A stretch of 64,000 nt of DNA from Acuticoccus sp963704595 (GCA_963704595.1 OY969922.1:2232001-2296000); one strand, 5' to 3'; positions 19,407-28,620 are shown, numbered from the stretch's first letter. Translations and numbers: made by a program. The notes: generated from the letters alone by a model not told the origin.

Positions 19407-19502
19407 CGATGTTGATACAGATTTACAACAATTTACTCGCTTGGAACCTGCAAAAACCGGCAAGCTGATCTCGTTGCATGCTTCGAGAACGGATCCCAAA
19501 CG

Positions 19503-20444
19503 ATGAAGCAGGTCGTATCGCGCTTCGCCATCGTGGCAACGTTGTGTGCTGCGGCAATCCTGCCGTCCGCGCCCACATCCGGCCAGACTTCAGGACCGGC
19601 GCCTCCGCCGTGCGGCGCCACCTGCGCGCAAACGCTTTTCGTAAAGGCAGGCGACGTGTCCTACGCCTACCGCTCGTTCGGACCCGAAGGCGATACGCCT
19701 CTGATCCTCCTCAATCGGTTCCGGGGAACGATGGACGAGTGGGACCCGGCCTTCCTCGACCGTCTCGCCACGGCGCGCCATGTGGTCATCTTCGACAATG
19801 TCGGCGTTGCGCGCACCAACGGAACGGCATCCGCTCGCCTCGCTGGATGGGCCGAGGGAGCCGCCGATTTCATCGACAGTCTGGGGTACGACAAGGTGGA
19901 CCTCCTCGGATTCTCCTTCGGCGGGCTCGTCGCGCAGGAACTGACGCTGGAGCACCCCGAACTGGTGCGGCGACTCATCATCGCGGGAAGCGGCGCCGGC
20001 TATGTGGAAGGCGCAAACCTTGGCGCAGAAGCCATAGAAGTGGCGACCAAGCCGGTGAACTCCGACGATGATTTCCTGTTCCTCTTCTTCCGCGACACGC
20101 CGTCAAGCCAGGCAGCCGGCCGGGCGCATCTTGCACGGCTGAGGGAACGCGCCGACGCCTTCGCCGCGACGGTCAGCGAGGAGACATGGAAAGCGATGCT
20201 TTCTGCTGGCAGTGATGTCGGGACCGCCGAAACTTCTCTCCTGAACCGCGTTGGAGCGATCACGCAACCGACGATCGTCGCCAACGGGGTGAAGGACGTC
20301 ATGATCCCGACCTACCAGTCCTTCGCACTGGCCCAGGCGATCCCCAACGCGCGACTGATCATCTACCCCAATTCTGGTCATGCCTTCATGTTCCAGTATT
20401 CCGAAATCTTCGGTGATGAAGTGATCCGGTTTCTCGCCGAGTGA
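19503..20444 (+). CDS. Secreted alpha/beta hydrolase
   Basis: This 313-residue protein has an N-terminal signal peptide (about residues 1-28, VSRFAIVATLCAAAILPSA). The hydrolase core shows LILLNRFRGTMDEWD (oxyanion region), VVIFDNVGVARTNG, a nucleophile elbow GFSFGG, an acid in NGVKDVMIP and a histidine in YPNSGHAF, so the catalytic triad is complete. It would act in the periplasm or outside. The substrate is not indicated. The gene points away from the broken winged-helix regulator, with about 96 bases between the two starts, the usual layout for a regulator and its target. Confidence 0.85.
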   Translation: MKQVVSRFAIVATLCAAAILPSAPTSGQTSGPAPPPCGATCAQTLFVKAGDVSYAYRSFGPEGDTPLILLNRFRGTMDEWDPAFLDRLATARHVVIFDNVGVARTNGTASARLAGWAEGAADFIDSLGYDKVDLLGFSFGGLVAQELTLEHPELVRRLIIAGSGAGYVEGANLGAEAIEVATKPVNSDDDFLFLFFRDTPSSQAAGRAHLARLRERADAFAATVSEETWKAMLSAGSDVGTAETSLLNRVGAITQPTIVANGVKDVMIPTYQSFALAQAIPNARLIIYPNSGHAFMFQYSEIFGDEVIRFLAE

Positions 20445-20510
20445 TCGTTCCGGGGGAAGTCAGTGATCCAAACAGATCGATCGAAAGATCTCCAACGAGG
20501 GACTATAAAA

Positions 20511-21389
20511 ATGTTCGAGGAAGATTTCATCAGCGCCGACGGCACCCGAATCCACATGCGGACTTGGCACGCATCCGGGCCACCGCGCGCCACCGTCGCC
20601 ATCTGCCCGGGCGTGAACTCACACAGCGGCCAATACGCCTGGCCGGCGGAGCAGCTTGCAGCAAGGGGCTTCTGCGTCGTCGCGCTCGATCTTCGCGGGC
20701 GCGGCCTCTCCGAGGGCGAGCGGTTCTATGTCGACGACGTGGCCGACTACGTTTCCGACCTGCAGGGCCTTATCGCCGTAGCGCGGCAACGCAATCCAGA
20801 TCGGCCCGTCTACCTCCTTGGCCATAGCGCGGGCGGGGTCGTGTCCTGCACCTATGCGCTCGACCATCAAGGCGAGATCGACGGTCTCATATGCGAAAGC
20901 TTCGCGTACCAGGTGCCCGCGCCGTCCCTGGTGCTCGCCGCGATAAAGGGTGTGAGTCACATCGCGCCACGGCTCGGCGTGCTCGCCCTGAAGATGGAGG
21001 ATTTCACCCGCGATCCGGAAGCGCTCGCCGCGCTGGAAGCCGATCCGCTTACGCTTAAGGAGACGCAGCCTGCCGCGACCGTCGCCGCGCTGGTGCGGGC
21101 CGACGAGCGTCTGCACGCCTCCTTCGGTCAGATCTCGCTGCCGGTTCTGATCCTGCACGGCACTGCCGACAAGGCGACCTCCTGGCAGGGCAGCCAGTTC
21201 TTTCACGACCACGCCGGATCGCAGGACAAGACCCTGAGGCTATACGACGGCCACTTCCACGATCTCCTGGCTGACATCGGCAAGGAAGAGGTGCTGTCCG
21301 AGATCGCAAGCTGGATCGAGGCGCGGCTGCCGGAGGGTGGCGGCGCCAGCCGTGAAATGCCGGCGCGTCCGCCTGCCATGGCATCCTGA
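20511..21389 (+). CDS. Alpha/beta hydrolase of the monoacylglycerol lipase/lysophospholipase type
   Basis: The protein is 292 residues from the ATG at 20511, which has a GAGGGAC ribosome-binding site seven bases upstream. The in-frame GTG at 20463 is less likely. Serine hydrolase motifs are complete: ICPGVNSHSGQY (oxyanion region), ALDLRGRGLSEG, nucleophile elbow LGHSAGG, acid LHGTADKAT and histidine DGHFHDLL. There is no signal peptide, so it should be cytoplasmic. It follows the secreted hydrolase by 66 bases on the same strand and may be co-transcribed with it. Confidence 0.85.
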   Translation: MFEEDFISADGTRIHMRTWHASGPPRATVAICPGVNSHSGQYAWPAEQLAARGFCVVALDLRGRGLSEGERFYVDDVADYVSDLQGLIAVARQRNPDRPVYLLGHSAGGVVSCTYALDHQGEIDGLICESFAYQVPAPSLVLAAIKGVSHIAPRLGVLALKMEDFTRDPEALAALEADPLTLKETQPAATVAALVRADERLHASFGQISLPVLILHGTADKATSWQGSQFFHDHAGSQDKTLRLYDGHFHDLLADIGKEEVLSEIASWIEARLPEGGGASREMPARPPAMAS

Positions 21390-21511
21390 CAGGCCGTTCG
21401 AGAAACAGATCGAGGCTGCGCGCGCGAAACATCGCGCTCGAAACATGATGTGAACAGGATATTCGACGTCGCCGGCGACACCGCTGCCTTGGGTCGGGTA
21501 AGTAGGCGGGT

Positions 21512-21928
21512 ATGAGCATCATCCGCGCCCGTCTTGCAGCGTACGAACGGCCGTCGTGCCGCGTCGGCCGGAGCATGCGGCTCGCCGCCCTGATGCTGAT
21601 TGCGATGATGCTCGTCACAATCGGCGTCGCGCTGGTTTCGTCCGTACCCCCGGTATCGGCAGGCGCAGGGAGCGCGGCGATCGAGTCGCCGCCCCAGGCC
21701 GGCCATCTCATCAGCCGGGACGTCGTGCGGGTCACCGTCGCAAGCAAGAAGGACGACGCGTACGCGCCGGGCCATCGCGATCTTCCGGCAACTCGGCGCG
21801 AGTTCGACGATCTTCCGCATCGGAGCTTCCGTCACGTCGGCGTCCGCGCGCCCCGGGCTCCGCCAGCCACCCCCTCCCGTCTGTCAAACGCCTACAGACC
21901 GCGCGCTCCACCGTCCGTCATCGCCTGA
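21512..21928 (+). CDS. Hypothetical protein with one hydrophobic segment
   Basis: This is the best candidate gene in the 618 bases between the lipase and secDF. It gives 138 residues from the ATG at 21512, or 117 from the ATG at 21575. From the second start it opens with a signal-like hydrophobic stretch (LAALMLIAMMLVTIGVALVS) followed by a possible cleavage site, a polar region and an Arg/Pro-rich tail. The tail looks like non-coding composition. I do not recognise a family. The minus-strand frames across the same bases are arginine-rich and look like shadows. Confidence 0.3.
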   Translation: MSIIRARLAAYERPSCRVGRSMRLAALMLIAMMLVTIGVALVSSVPPVSAGAGSAAIESPPQAGHLISRDVVRVTVASKKDDAYAPGHRDLPATRREFDDLPHRSFRHVGVRAPRAPPATPSRLSNAYRPRAPPSVIA

Positions 21929-22007
21929 TCTCGTAAGCCCTTGCTCATGGTCGCGTCAGCGCGCTGCGCCAATGCGGTGCAGCCCTGGCGCATGTACGGA
22001 CTGAAAC

Positions 22008-24530
22008 ATGAGAACACCTATCTGGCGCGTCACCGCATACGCGGTGATCGTCGCCGTCGGGCTGCTTCTGGCATTGCCCAATATCATTCCGCAGTCCTCG
22101 CTGGACCGGCTGCCGTCATGGTTGCCCCATGCGAGAGTCGCGCTCGGCCTCGACCTTCGTGGCGGCTCCCAGCTCGTCCTCGAGGTCGACCGCCAGGCGC
22201 TCGTCATCGAACGTCTGGAGGCCCTGACACAGGATGCCCGTCAGGCCCTGAAGGGCGCGGGCGTCAAAGGCGCGCGTGTCTCGAACGACGCGCGTACCGT
22301 CGTCGTCCATCTCGCGTCACCTGATGACGGCGAGGCCGCGAGGCAGCCCCTTCAGCCGCTCGTCGGCTCGGTAAACATCTCCGGTGCGCCCGACCTTTCC
22401 CTCGCCGTCGATGGCGCGACCGTCGTCCTCACGCCGACCGACGCAGGGATCGCCGACAGGCTGACGGCCGCCGCCGAGCAGAGCATCGAGATTGTCCGAG
22501 CGCGCATCGATGAGATCGGCGTCGCCGAGCCGACCATCCAGCGCGTCGGTCAGGACCGCATCCTCGTCCAGCTTCCGGGTGTCGAGGACCCTGCGAGGAT
22601 CCGCGACCTTCTGGGCACCACCGCCAAGCTCTCGTTCCACCTGCTCGACGGCACCGGCACGGGCCAGAGACTTTCCGTCGGCGTCTCGCTCCTAAAGGAC
22701 GAGGAGGGGCTGGACTACCCGGTGGTCGACCGCGTCGAGCTTGCCGGCGACAGGTTGCGCGATGCCCGTGCCGGCTTCGACCAGCAGACGAATGAGCCGA
22801 TCGTGTCGTTCCGGTTCGACACCGCGGGGGCGAAACGCTTCGCACAGATCACCAGCGCGAACGTCGGCCGACCGTTTGCGATCGTTCTGGACGATAAGGT
22901 CCTGTCCGCGCCGGTCATTCGCGAGCCTATCACGGGCGGCCAGGGCCAGATCTCCGGCAGTTTCACCGTCGAAAGCGCAAGCGATCTGGCGGCGCTTCTG
23001 AGGGCAGGCGCGCTGCCGGCGAAGCTGACCGTCATCGAGGAGCGGACGGTGGGCGCCGATCTCGGTTCCGATGCGATCCGCACGGGACTTGCGACCGGGC
23101 TCGCCGGCTTCGCGCTCGTCGGCCTCTTCATGGTGATGCTCTACGGTCCGTGGGGGCTCCTCGCGAACGCGGCGCTGGGGTTGAACGTCGCGCTGACCTT
23201 CGCCGGGCTGTCGCTTCTGGGGGCGACGCTCACCTTGCCGGGCATCGCAGGCGTCGTCCTTGGGATCGGTCTCGCGGTCGACGCGAACGTCCTCATCAAC
23301 GAGCGGATCCGGGAGGAGACGCGAAAGGGTCGCGGCGCGCTGGCCGCGCTCGACGCCGGCTTCGACCGTGCCTACGCCACCATCGTGGACAGCAACCTGA
23401 CGGCGCTGATCGCCACGGCGTTGCTGTTCTGGTTCGGCAGCGGGCCGGTGCGCGGTTTCGCGATCACGATGGGTCTTGGCATCGCGATCTCGATGTTCAC
23501 CGCGGTGTCGATCGTGCGCGTCGCGATGGTGGAGACCGTCCGCCGCCGGAAGCTGAAGCGGCTCGAGATCAGGCCGCTCCTGCCGGTGCGCCTCGTCCCG
23601 GAAGGAACCCGCATCCGGTTCATGCGGACTCGGTTTCTCGGGCTTGCGGTCTCGGCGTTTCTGTCCCTCGCATCGGTCGCGCTCTTCTTTTCGCCGGGCC
23701 TCAACTACGGGGTCGACTTCAAGGGCGGGATCCAGGTGGAGGCGGCGACGGGCGGGACGGCTGACATCGCCGCGTTCCGTGCCGCTCTCGAGGGGCTCCA
23801 GATCGGTGAGGTCTCCCTTCAGGAGCTGGGGCGCGACGGCCACGTCCTGGCGCGGGTCGAGCGCCAGCTTGGCGGCGAAGCGGCGCAGACGCTCGCCGCA
23901 TCCAAGGTGAGGGCCGCGATCACCGAGGTCGACCCGGCGGCGACGGTCGAGCGGACCGAGATCGTCGGCCCCAAGGTCTCCGGGGAGCTCGCGTCGGCCG
24001 GGGTGCTCGCCGTCGTCCTCGCGAGTGTCGCGATGCTCGTCTACATATGGGTTCGCTTCGAGTGGCCGTTCGCGGTCGGCGCCATCGCGACCCTGATCCT
24101 CGACGTGACGAAGACAGTCGGCTTCTTCGCGCTCACCGGGCTCGACTTCAACCTGACGGCCATCGCGGCGCTTCTCACGCTGATCGGCTACTCGGTGAAC
24201 GACAAGGTCGTGGTCTACGACCGCATGCGCGAGAACATGCGGCGCTACAAGGCGATGCCGTTCCGCGATCTGATCGACCTGTCGATCAACGAGACGCTGG
24301 CGCGCAGCCTCTACACCTCCGTCACGGCGCTCGTCGCGCTGCTGCCGATGGCGATCTGGGGCGGTAGCGCGGTCCAGAGCTTCGCCGTGCCGATGGTGTT
24401 CGGGATCATCGTGGCGGCATCCTCGTCGATCTTCATCGCCGCGCCGATCCTTCTCTTCCTCTCCGACTGGAGACGCCGCAGGGCGACGCTCGGCCCTGCC
24501 ATCGCTCCAGCCGCGCCGGCGGTCGGCTGA
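22008..24530 (+). CDS. secDF: Fused protein translocase subunit SecDF
   Basis: The 840-residue single chain carries SecD and SecF. The SecD half has the first transmembrane segment (residues 5-25), the LGLDLRGGSQLVLEVD motif, a large periplasmic domain and the GLAVDANVLINERIRE motif in its membrane part. The SecF half starts near residue 535, with GVNYGVDFKGGI-type sequence (seen as NYGVDFKGGIQVEAA) and ends with the GYSVNDKVVVYDR motif. SecDF uses the proton gradient to pull preproteins out of the SecYEG channel. No yajC precedes it. Two strong hairpins follow its stop. Fused forms are known in several bacteria; alphaproteobacteria often encode the halves separately as well. Confidence 0.93.
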   Translation: MRTPIWRVTAYAVIVAVGLLLALPNIIPQSSLDRLPSWLPHARVALGLDLRGGSQLVLEVDRQALVIERLEALTQDARQALKGAGVKGARVSNDARTVVVHLASPDDGEAARQPLQPLVGSVNISGAPDLSLAVDGATVVLTPTDAGIADRLTAAAEQSIEIVRARIDEIGVAEPTIQRVGQDRILVQLPGVEDPARIRDLLGTTAKLSFHLLDGTGTGQRLSVGVSLLKDEEGLDYPVVDRVELAGDRLRDARAGFDQQTNEPIVSFRFDTAGAKRFAQITSANVGRPFAIVLDDKVLSAPVIREPITGGQGQISGSFTVESASDLAALLRAGALPAKLTVIEERTVGADLGSDAIRTGLATGLAGFALVGLFMVMLYGPWGLLANAALGLNVALTFAGLSLLGATLTLPGIAGVVLGIGLAVDANVLINERIREETRKGRGALAALDAGFDRAYATIVDSNLTALIATALLFWFGSGPVRGFAITMGLGIAISMFTAVSIVRVAMVETVRRRKLKRLEIRPLLPVRLVPEGTRIRFMRTRFLGLAVSAFLSLASVALFFSPGLNYGVDFKGGIQVEAATGGTADIAAFRAALEGLQIGEVSLQELGRDGHVLARVERQLGGEAAQTLAASKVRAAITEVDPAATVERTEIVGPKVSGELASAGVLAVVLASVAMLVYIWVRFEWPFAVGAIATLILDVTKTVGFFALTGLDFNLTAIAALLTLIGYSVNDKVVVYDRMRENMRRYKAMPFRDLIDLSINETLARSLYTSVTALVALLPMAIWGGSAVQSFAVPMVFGIIVAASSSIFIAAPILLFLSDWRRRRATLGPAIAPAAPAVG

Positions 24531-24549
24531 TCCCCGGCGCGCGGTTCAT

Positions 24550-24607
24550 CCCGGGCTCGCCGGAGCCCGGGCGTCTGCAACGGCCCGCTGCAAATGGTTT
24601 CAGCGGG
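24550..24607. terminator. Two consecutive GC-rich hairpins after secDF
   Basis: The first is a perfect 9-bp stem CCCGGGCTC (24550-24558) / GAGCCCGGG (24563-24571) with a four-base loop. The second is a perfect 7-bp stem CCCGCTG (24584-24590) / CAGCGGG (24601-24607) with a ten-base loop. Neither is followed by a run of T, so they are candidate terminators or RNA stabilisers and not textbook intrinsic terminators. They separate secDF from tatA. Confidence 0.5.
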
Positions 24608-24666
24608 CAACCCCGAACATCCTGCGGCGCCGCAATGCGACGGACCCGCAGATGAAGGAGCCTGAA

Positions 24667-24894
24667 ATGGGCACGTTTTCAATCGGCCACTGGGTGGTCG
24701 TTCTTCTCGTCGTCATGGTGCTGTTCGGACGCGGGAAGATCTCCGAGATGATGGGCGACCTCGCCAAGGGCATCAAGAGCTTCAAGAACGGGATGGCGGA
24801 GGACGAACAGGAGAGGGCCCGCGTCATCCCCCATGTCGTCACCACCAGCGACGCTGTGTCCGTTGAGACGCGGAAGGAGGCGAGCGTCGGTTGA
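24667..24894 (+). CDS. tatA: Twin-arginine translocase subunit TatA
   Basis: This 75-residue protein has the TatA plan: a short N-terminal membrane helix (SIGHWVVVLLVVMVLFGRGK), the FGRGKI hinge, the amphipathic helix ISEMMGDLAKGIKSFKNGM and a short charged tail. The ATG at 24667 is chosen over the in-frame ATG at 24652 because AAGGAG lies six bases in front of it, and because TatA proteins start with MG(S/T)FSI. TatA forms the pore for export of folded proteins. No tatB or tatC is next to it, so it is either a solitary paralogue or separated from the rest of the system. Confidence 0.9.
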   Translation: MGTFSIGHWVVVLLVVMVLFGRGKISEMMGDLAKGIKSFKNGMAEDEQERARVIPHVVTTSDAVSVETRKEASVG

Positions 24895-25097
24895 CGACCG
24901 GCTGGCAGGCCGTCCGATCGTGGGCGGCGCCGTGCAAGGGGTGCACGAAGCAATAGATTGCAGGGCCGGTCGCTTGAAAGGCGGCCGGCCAGCTCCACTT
25001 CTCCATCGCTCGGGTTCCGGTTCTTCGAGAGGTCCTGTGCCGTGGCGCGGATTTCGTCAGGAATTTGCTGCGAGCGAACTTCTTGAGGGTTCGTCAA

Positions 25098-26106
25098 ATG
25101 GAAATCCTGCTTCTCGATCTGCTCGGCAAGCCACTCTGGACCTGGGGCATCTTTCTCGCGCTGGTGCTGGGGCTTCTTGCCTTCGATCTCGGCGTGCTCC
25201 ACCGGAAGGCTCACGAGATCGGCGTGCGCGAAAGCCTTTGGCTTTCGGCCTTCTACATCACCGTCGGCGTCGCCTTCGCCGGCTGGGTCTGGCAGCTCAT
25301 GGGCAGCCAGGCCGCGCTCGACTACCTGACCGGTTTCGTCGTCGAGAAGAGTCTCGCGATGGACAACATCTTCGTCATCGCGGTCATCTTCACCTACTTC
25401 GGTGTCCCGCGGGCCTACCAGCACCGTGTGCTGGTCTACGGGATCCTCGGCGTCATCATCCTGCGCGGGCTCATGATCGGCGCGGGTGCTGCCGTCGTCG
25501 CCCGCTTCGAGTGGGTGCTGCTTGTCTTCGCCGGGTTCCTGATCGTGACGGGCGTCAAGATGCTGCTCTCGGCAGACAAGGATTACGACGTCGCCGAGAA
25601 CCCGGTCCTGCGGTTCATGCGTCGCCGATTTCGGGTGACCGACGAACTGCACGGCGAGCGGTTCTTCGTGCGCCTGCCGAACGGGCCCGCGGGGCGCGCC
25701 GCCCTGTTCGTGACGCCGCTGTTCCTCGCGCTCGTGATGGTGGAACTCGCCGACGTCATCTTCGCCGTCGAACTCGATCCCGGCGATCTTCGCGATCACC
25801 ACCGACCCTTACGTCATCTACACCTCGAACATCTTCGCCATTCTCGGCCTGCGCGCCCTCTATTTCGCACTCTCGGCGATGCTGCACCGCTTCGTCTACC
25901 TGAAGCCGGCGCTGTCCCTTGTGCTGATCTTCATCGGCTCCAAGGTCTTCGCCGCCGAACTCCTCGGCATCGAGAAGGTGCCGCCGGCGCTCTCGCTGGG
26001 GGTGACGTTCGCGATCCTCGCCGGCGGCGTCGTCCTGTCGCTGTGGAAGACGCGCAATGCTCCGCCGGTCGCCAAGCCCGTCGCCACCGCCAGGCCCGGC
26101 AAATGA
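25098..26106 (+). pseudogene. terC: TerC family integral membrane protein, single-base frameshift near 25772
   Basis: From the ATG at 25098 the first 225 residues are a typical TerC protein: WTWGIFLALVLGLLAFDLGV, FVVEKSLAMDNIFVIA, a cytoplasmic loop with PVLRFMRRRFRVTD, and ELADVIFAV. The frame then breaks. Removing one A from GTCGAACTCG restores the family motif DSIPAIFAITTDPYIVYTSN and leads into the remaining membrane segments (the frame ending at 26106). Everything else is intact, so a sequencing indel is as likely as a real mutation. TerC proteins export manganese or other divalent cations and aid exoprotein metallation. The stop overlaps the start of exoD. Confidence 0.85.
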
Positions 26107-26729
26107 CGGGCTCTCTGGATCTCGGCGGGGCCGCGGCAGTGAGGCCGCCACGCCTTTCGGACGTGCTGCGGGATCTCGAAGGCGGCCTCGGTCCCCGCAT
26201 CTCGCTCGGCGACCTCGTCGCGCGGCTGCGGGAGCGGAGTTTTGCGCCGCTGATGGTTTTGTTGGCGGCGCCGAACGTCTTCCTTTTCGTGCCCGGCTCG
26301 TCCGCCATCACCGGCCTGCCGCTGATGCTGATCGCCCTCCAGCTCATGCGGGGCCGTCAGGCCGTGCGGCTCCCGAAGGCCCTCAGCGACAGATCCCTCG
26401 ATCGCGCGAGTTTCGCCCGGATCGTCCGCTTTTCCCTGAAGTGGGTCGAGCGCATCGAGCGGCAGGCACGACCGCGGTTCTGGCCGGGCGGCACATACGG
26501 GGTCCACCGTGCGGTGGGGGTCGCGGCGCTCGCCATGGCCATCCTGCTGTTCCTCCCGATCCCCTTCGGCAACGCGGTTCCGGCCCTGGCGATCATCGCT
26601 CTCGGCCTGGCGCTCAGTGAACGGGATGGTGTCTGGCTCATCACCGGATTCGTCGCTGCAGTGCTTGCGATCGTCATCGTCGCGGCCGTCCTCGGCGGCA
26701 GCGCTCTCGCCCTCGCGCAATTCCTCTGA
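26103..26729 (+). CDS. exoD: ExoD-family exopolysaccharide synthesis protein
   Basis: This 208-residue protein starts at the ATG overlapping the terC stop. It shows the ExoD pattern: a soluble first part LSDVLRDLEGGLGPRISLGD, FAPLMVLLAAPNVFLFVPG, the membrane segment GLPLMLIALQLMRGR, then two C-terminal membrane segments around AILLFLPIPFGNAVPALAI and LAIVIVAAVLGG. The family was named for an effect on exopolysaccharide and alkaline tolerance in Sinorhizobium; its biochemical role is unknown. The neighbours terC and kup suggest a membrane-ion or stress cluster. Confidence 0.88.
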   Translation: MTGSLDLGGAAAVRPPRLSDVLRDLEGGLGPRISLGDLVARLRERSFAPLMVLLAAPNVFLFVPGSSAITGLPLMLIALQLMRGRQAVRLPKALSDRSLDRASFARIVRFSLKWVERIERQARPRFWPGGTYGVHRAVGVAALAMAILLFLPIPFGNAVPALAIIALGLALSERDGVWLITGFVAAVLAIVIVAAVLGGSALALAQFL

Positions 26730-26745
26730 CGGGCGATCAGACACA

Positions 26746-28620
26746 ATGAGCCATGACCCTCACAGCGAGAGCGGGCGAACGCTCGCCCTCACGCTCGGTG
26801 CAATCGGCGTCGTCTACGGCGACATCGGGACCAGCCCCCTCTACGCGCTGCGCGAGGCGCTGCGCCCTGCGGCCGAGGACGGGCTGACGCGCGCGGACGT
26901 CATCGGCGTCGTGTCGCTCCTCCTCTGGGCGCTGATCCTCGTCGTCACCGCGAAATACGTGATCTTCCTGCTGCGGGCCGACAATCGCGGCGAGGGCGGT
27001 GTTCTCGCCCTCTACGCGCTCGTCCAGTCGGCGACGCAGCGTGGACGGCTTGCGATCTTCCTTCTCGCCATCATCGGAGCGGCGCTCTTCTTCGGCGATG
27101 CGATCATCACGCCGGCGATCTCGGTCCTCTCCGCCGTCGAAGGACTGAAGCTCGTCACCCCGGTGTTCGAGCCCTACGTGCTGCCCATCGCGCTCGCCAT
27201 CCTCGCCGCGCTCTTCCTCGTCCAGAGCAGCGGCACCGGGCCGCTCGCACGATGGTTCGGGCCGATCACCGCCGTCTGGTTCGTCGCGATGGGCGCTCTC
27301 GGCTTCGTCCACGTCATCGAGGCGCCGGACATCCTCGCAGCGTTCAATCCCGCCTTTGCGGCCGGGTTCCTCTTTGAGAACGGCCTCGTCGGCTTCTTCG
27401 TGCTGGGCGCGGTCTTCCTCGCCGTTACGGGGGCCGAGGCGCTCTATGCCGACCTCGGCCACTTCGGACGCCGGCCGATCCAGTACGCGTGGGCCACGCT
27501 GGTCTTTCCGGCGCTCGCGCTGAATTATCTTGGACAGGGCGCGCTCGTCCTGCAGAATCCGGCGGCGCTGGAAAACCCGTTCTTCCTGCTCGCGCCGGAC
27601 TGGGCGCTCCTGCCGCTGGTGATCCTGGCGACCCTTGCCACGGTGATCGCCAGCCAGGCCGTCATCACCGGCGCTTTTTCGATGACCCGGCAGGCGGTTC
27701 AGCTCGGCCTCCTTCCGCGTTTCGAGATCCGCCACACGTCCGATCGCGAGAGCGGCCAGATCTTCATCCCCGCGATCAACACCGCGCTTCTCGCGGGGGT
27801 GCTGGTGCTCGTCCTGTGGTTCAAGAGCTCCAGCAGCATGGCGGCGGCCTACGGCATCGCAGTCAGCGGCACGATGCTCGTCACCACCGGGCTCGCCATC
27901 CTCATGCTGCGGCATGTGCGAGGCTGGTCGTCCCCGCTGGTCGCCGTCGTCGTGGCGCCGATCCTGATGATCGAGTTGGCCTTCTTCTCGGCCAACCTCC
28001 TGAAGGTCCCGCAAGGCGGATATGTGCCGCTGCTTCTCGGGGCCATGATCGGGCTTGCCATGTGGACATGGTCACGAGGCACGCAGGAGCTGTTCCGCCG
28101 AAGCCGGGCGCAGGCAGTACCGCTCGATCAGTTCATCGGGCAGATCGTCCGCGGGTCGGCGCTGCATGCTCCCGGCACGGCCGTGTACCTCACCAGCGAT
28201 CCGGAATCGACGCCGCCGGCTCTCCTGCACAACCTCAAGCACAATCACGTCCTGCACGATCAGATCATCGTGCTGACCGTCGAGACCCGTGACGAGCCGC
28301 GTGTTCCGCTCGCGCACCGTGCGACGGTCGAGCGGGTCGACGACCGGTTCATCCGCGTCGCCCTGCGTTTCGGCTTCATGGAGACGCCGAACGTGAACCG
28401 GGCGCTCGGCCAGTTGCGCAAGGACAAGCTCGATTTCAGAAATCGCAAGCTGTCGTTCTTCCTCGGCCGCCGAAAGCTCGTCGCCAGCCCGACCGTCGGC
28501 ATGCCGATCTGGCAGGACCGCCTCTACATCGGAATGTCCCGCCTCGCGGCCGACCCCAGCGACTTCTATCACCTGCCGCGCGATCGCGTGGTGGAGATGG
28601 GCTCGCAGGTGGCGGTCTAA
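26746..28620 (+). CDS. kup: Potassium uptake protein Kup
   Basis: The natural start is the ATG at 26746, giving 624 residues, the family's usual size. The opening LALTLGAIGVVYGDIGTSPL is the Kup signature. About twelve membrane segments follow, including GDAIITPAISVLSAVEG and VTGAEALYADLGHFG, and a soluble C-terminal domain starts near residue 455 (DQIIVLTVETRDEPRVP, PNVNRALGQLR). Kup takes up potassium with protons, mainly at low external concentration. It lies 17 bases downstream of exoD. No known potassium-responsive riboswitch is visible in front of it. Confidence 0.95.
   Translation: MSHDPHSESGRTLALTLGAIGVVYGDIGTSPLYALREALRPAAEDGLTRADVIGVVSLLLWALILVVTAKYVIFLLRADNRGEGGVLALYALVQSATQRGRLAIFLLAIIGAALFFGDAIITPAISVLSAVEGLKLVTPVFEPYVLPIALAILAALFLVQSSGTGPLARWFGPITAVWFVAMGALGFVHVIEAPDILAAFNPAFAAGFLFENGLVGFFVLGAVFLAVTGAEALYADLGHFGRRPIQYAWATLVFPALALNYLGQGALVLQNPAALENPFFLLAPDWALLPLVILATLATVIASQAVITGAFSMTRQAVQLGLLPRFEIRHTSDRESGQIFIPAINTALLAGVLVLVLWFKSSSSMAAAYGIAVSGTMLVTTGLAILMLRHVRGWSSPLVAVVVAPILMIELAFFSANLLKVPQGGYVPLLLGAMIGLAMWTWSRGTQELFRRSRAQAVPLDQFIGQIVRGSALHAPGTAVYLTSDPESTPPALLHNLKHNHVLHDQIIVLTVETRDEPRVPLAHRATVERVDDRFIRVALRFGFMETPNVNRALGQLRKDKLDFRNRKLSFFLGRRKLVASPTVGMPIWQDRLYIGMSRLAADPSDFYHLPRDRVVEMGSQVAV

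Noticed and set aside
8012..19500. Attachment-site repeat of the tRNA-Ser 3' end
   Set aside because: I looked for a second GGTTCGAATCCCA-like copy downstream and found none by eye.
24895..25097. Manganese (yybP-ykoY) riboswitch in front of terC
   Set aside because: The 203-base gap shows no recognisable conserved core of that riboswitch.
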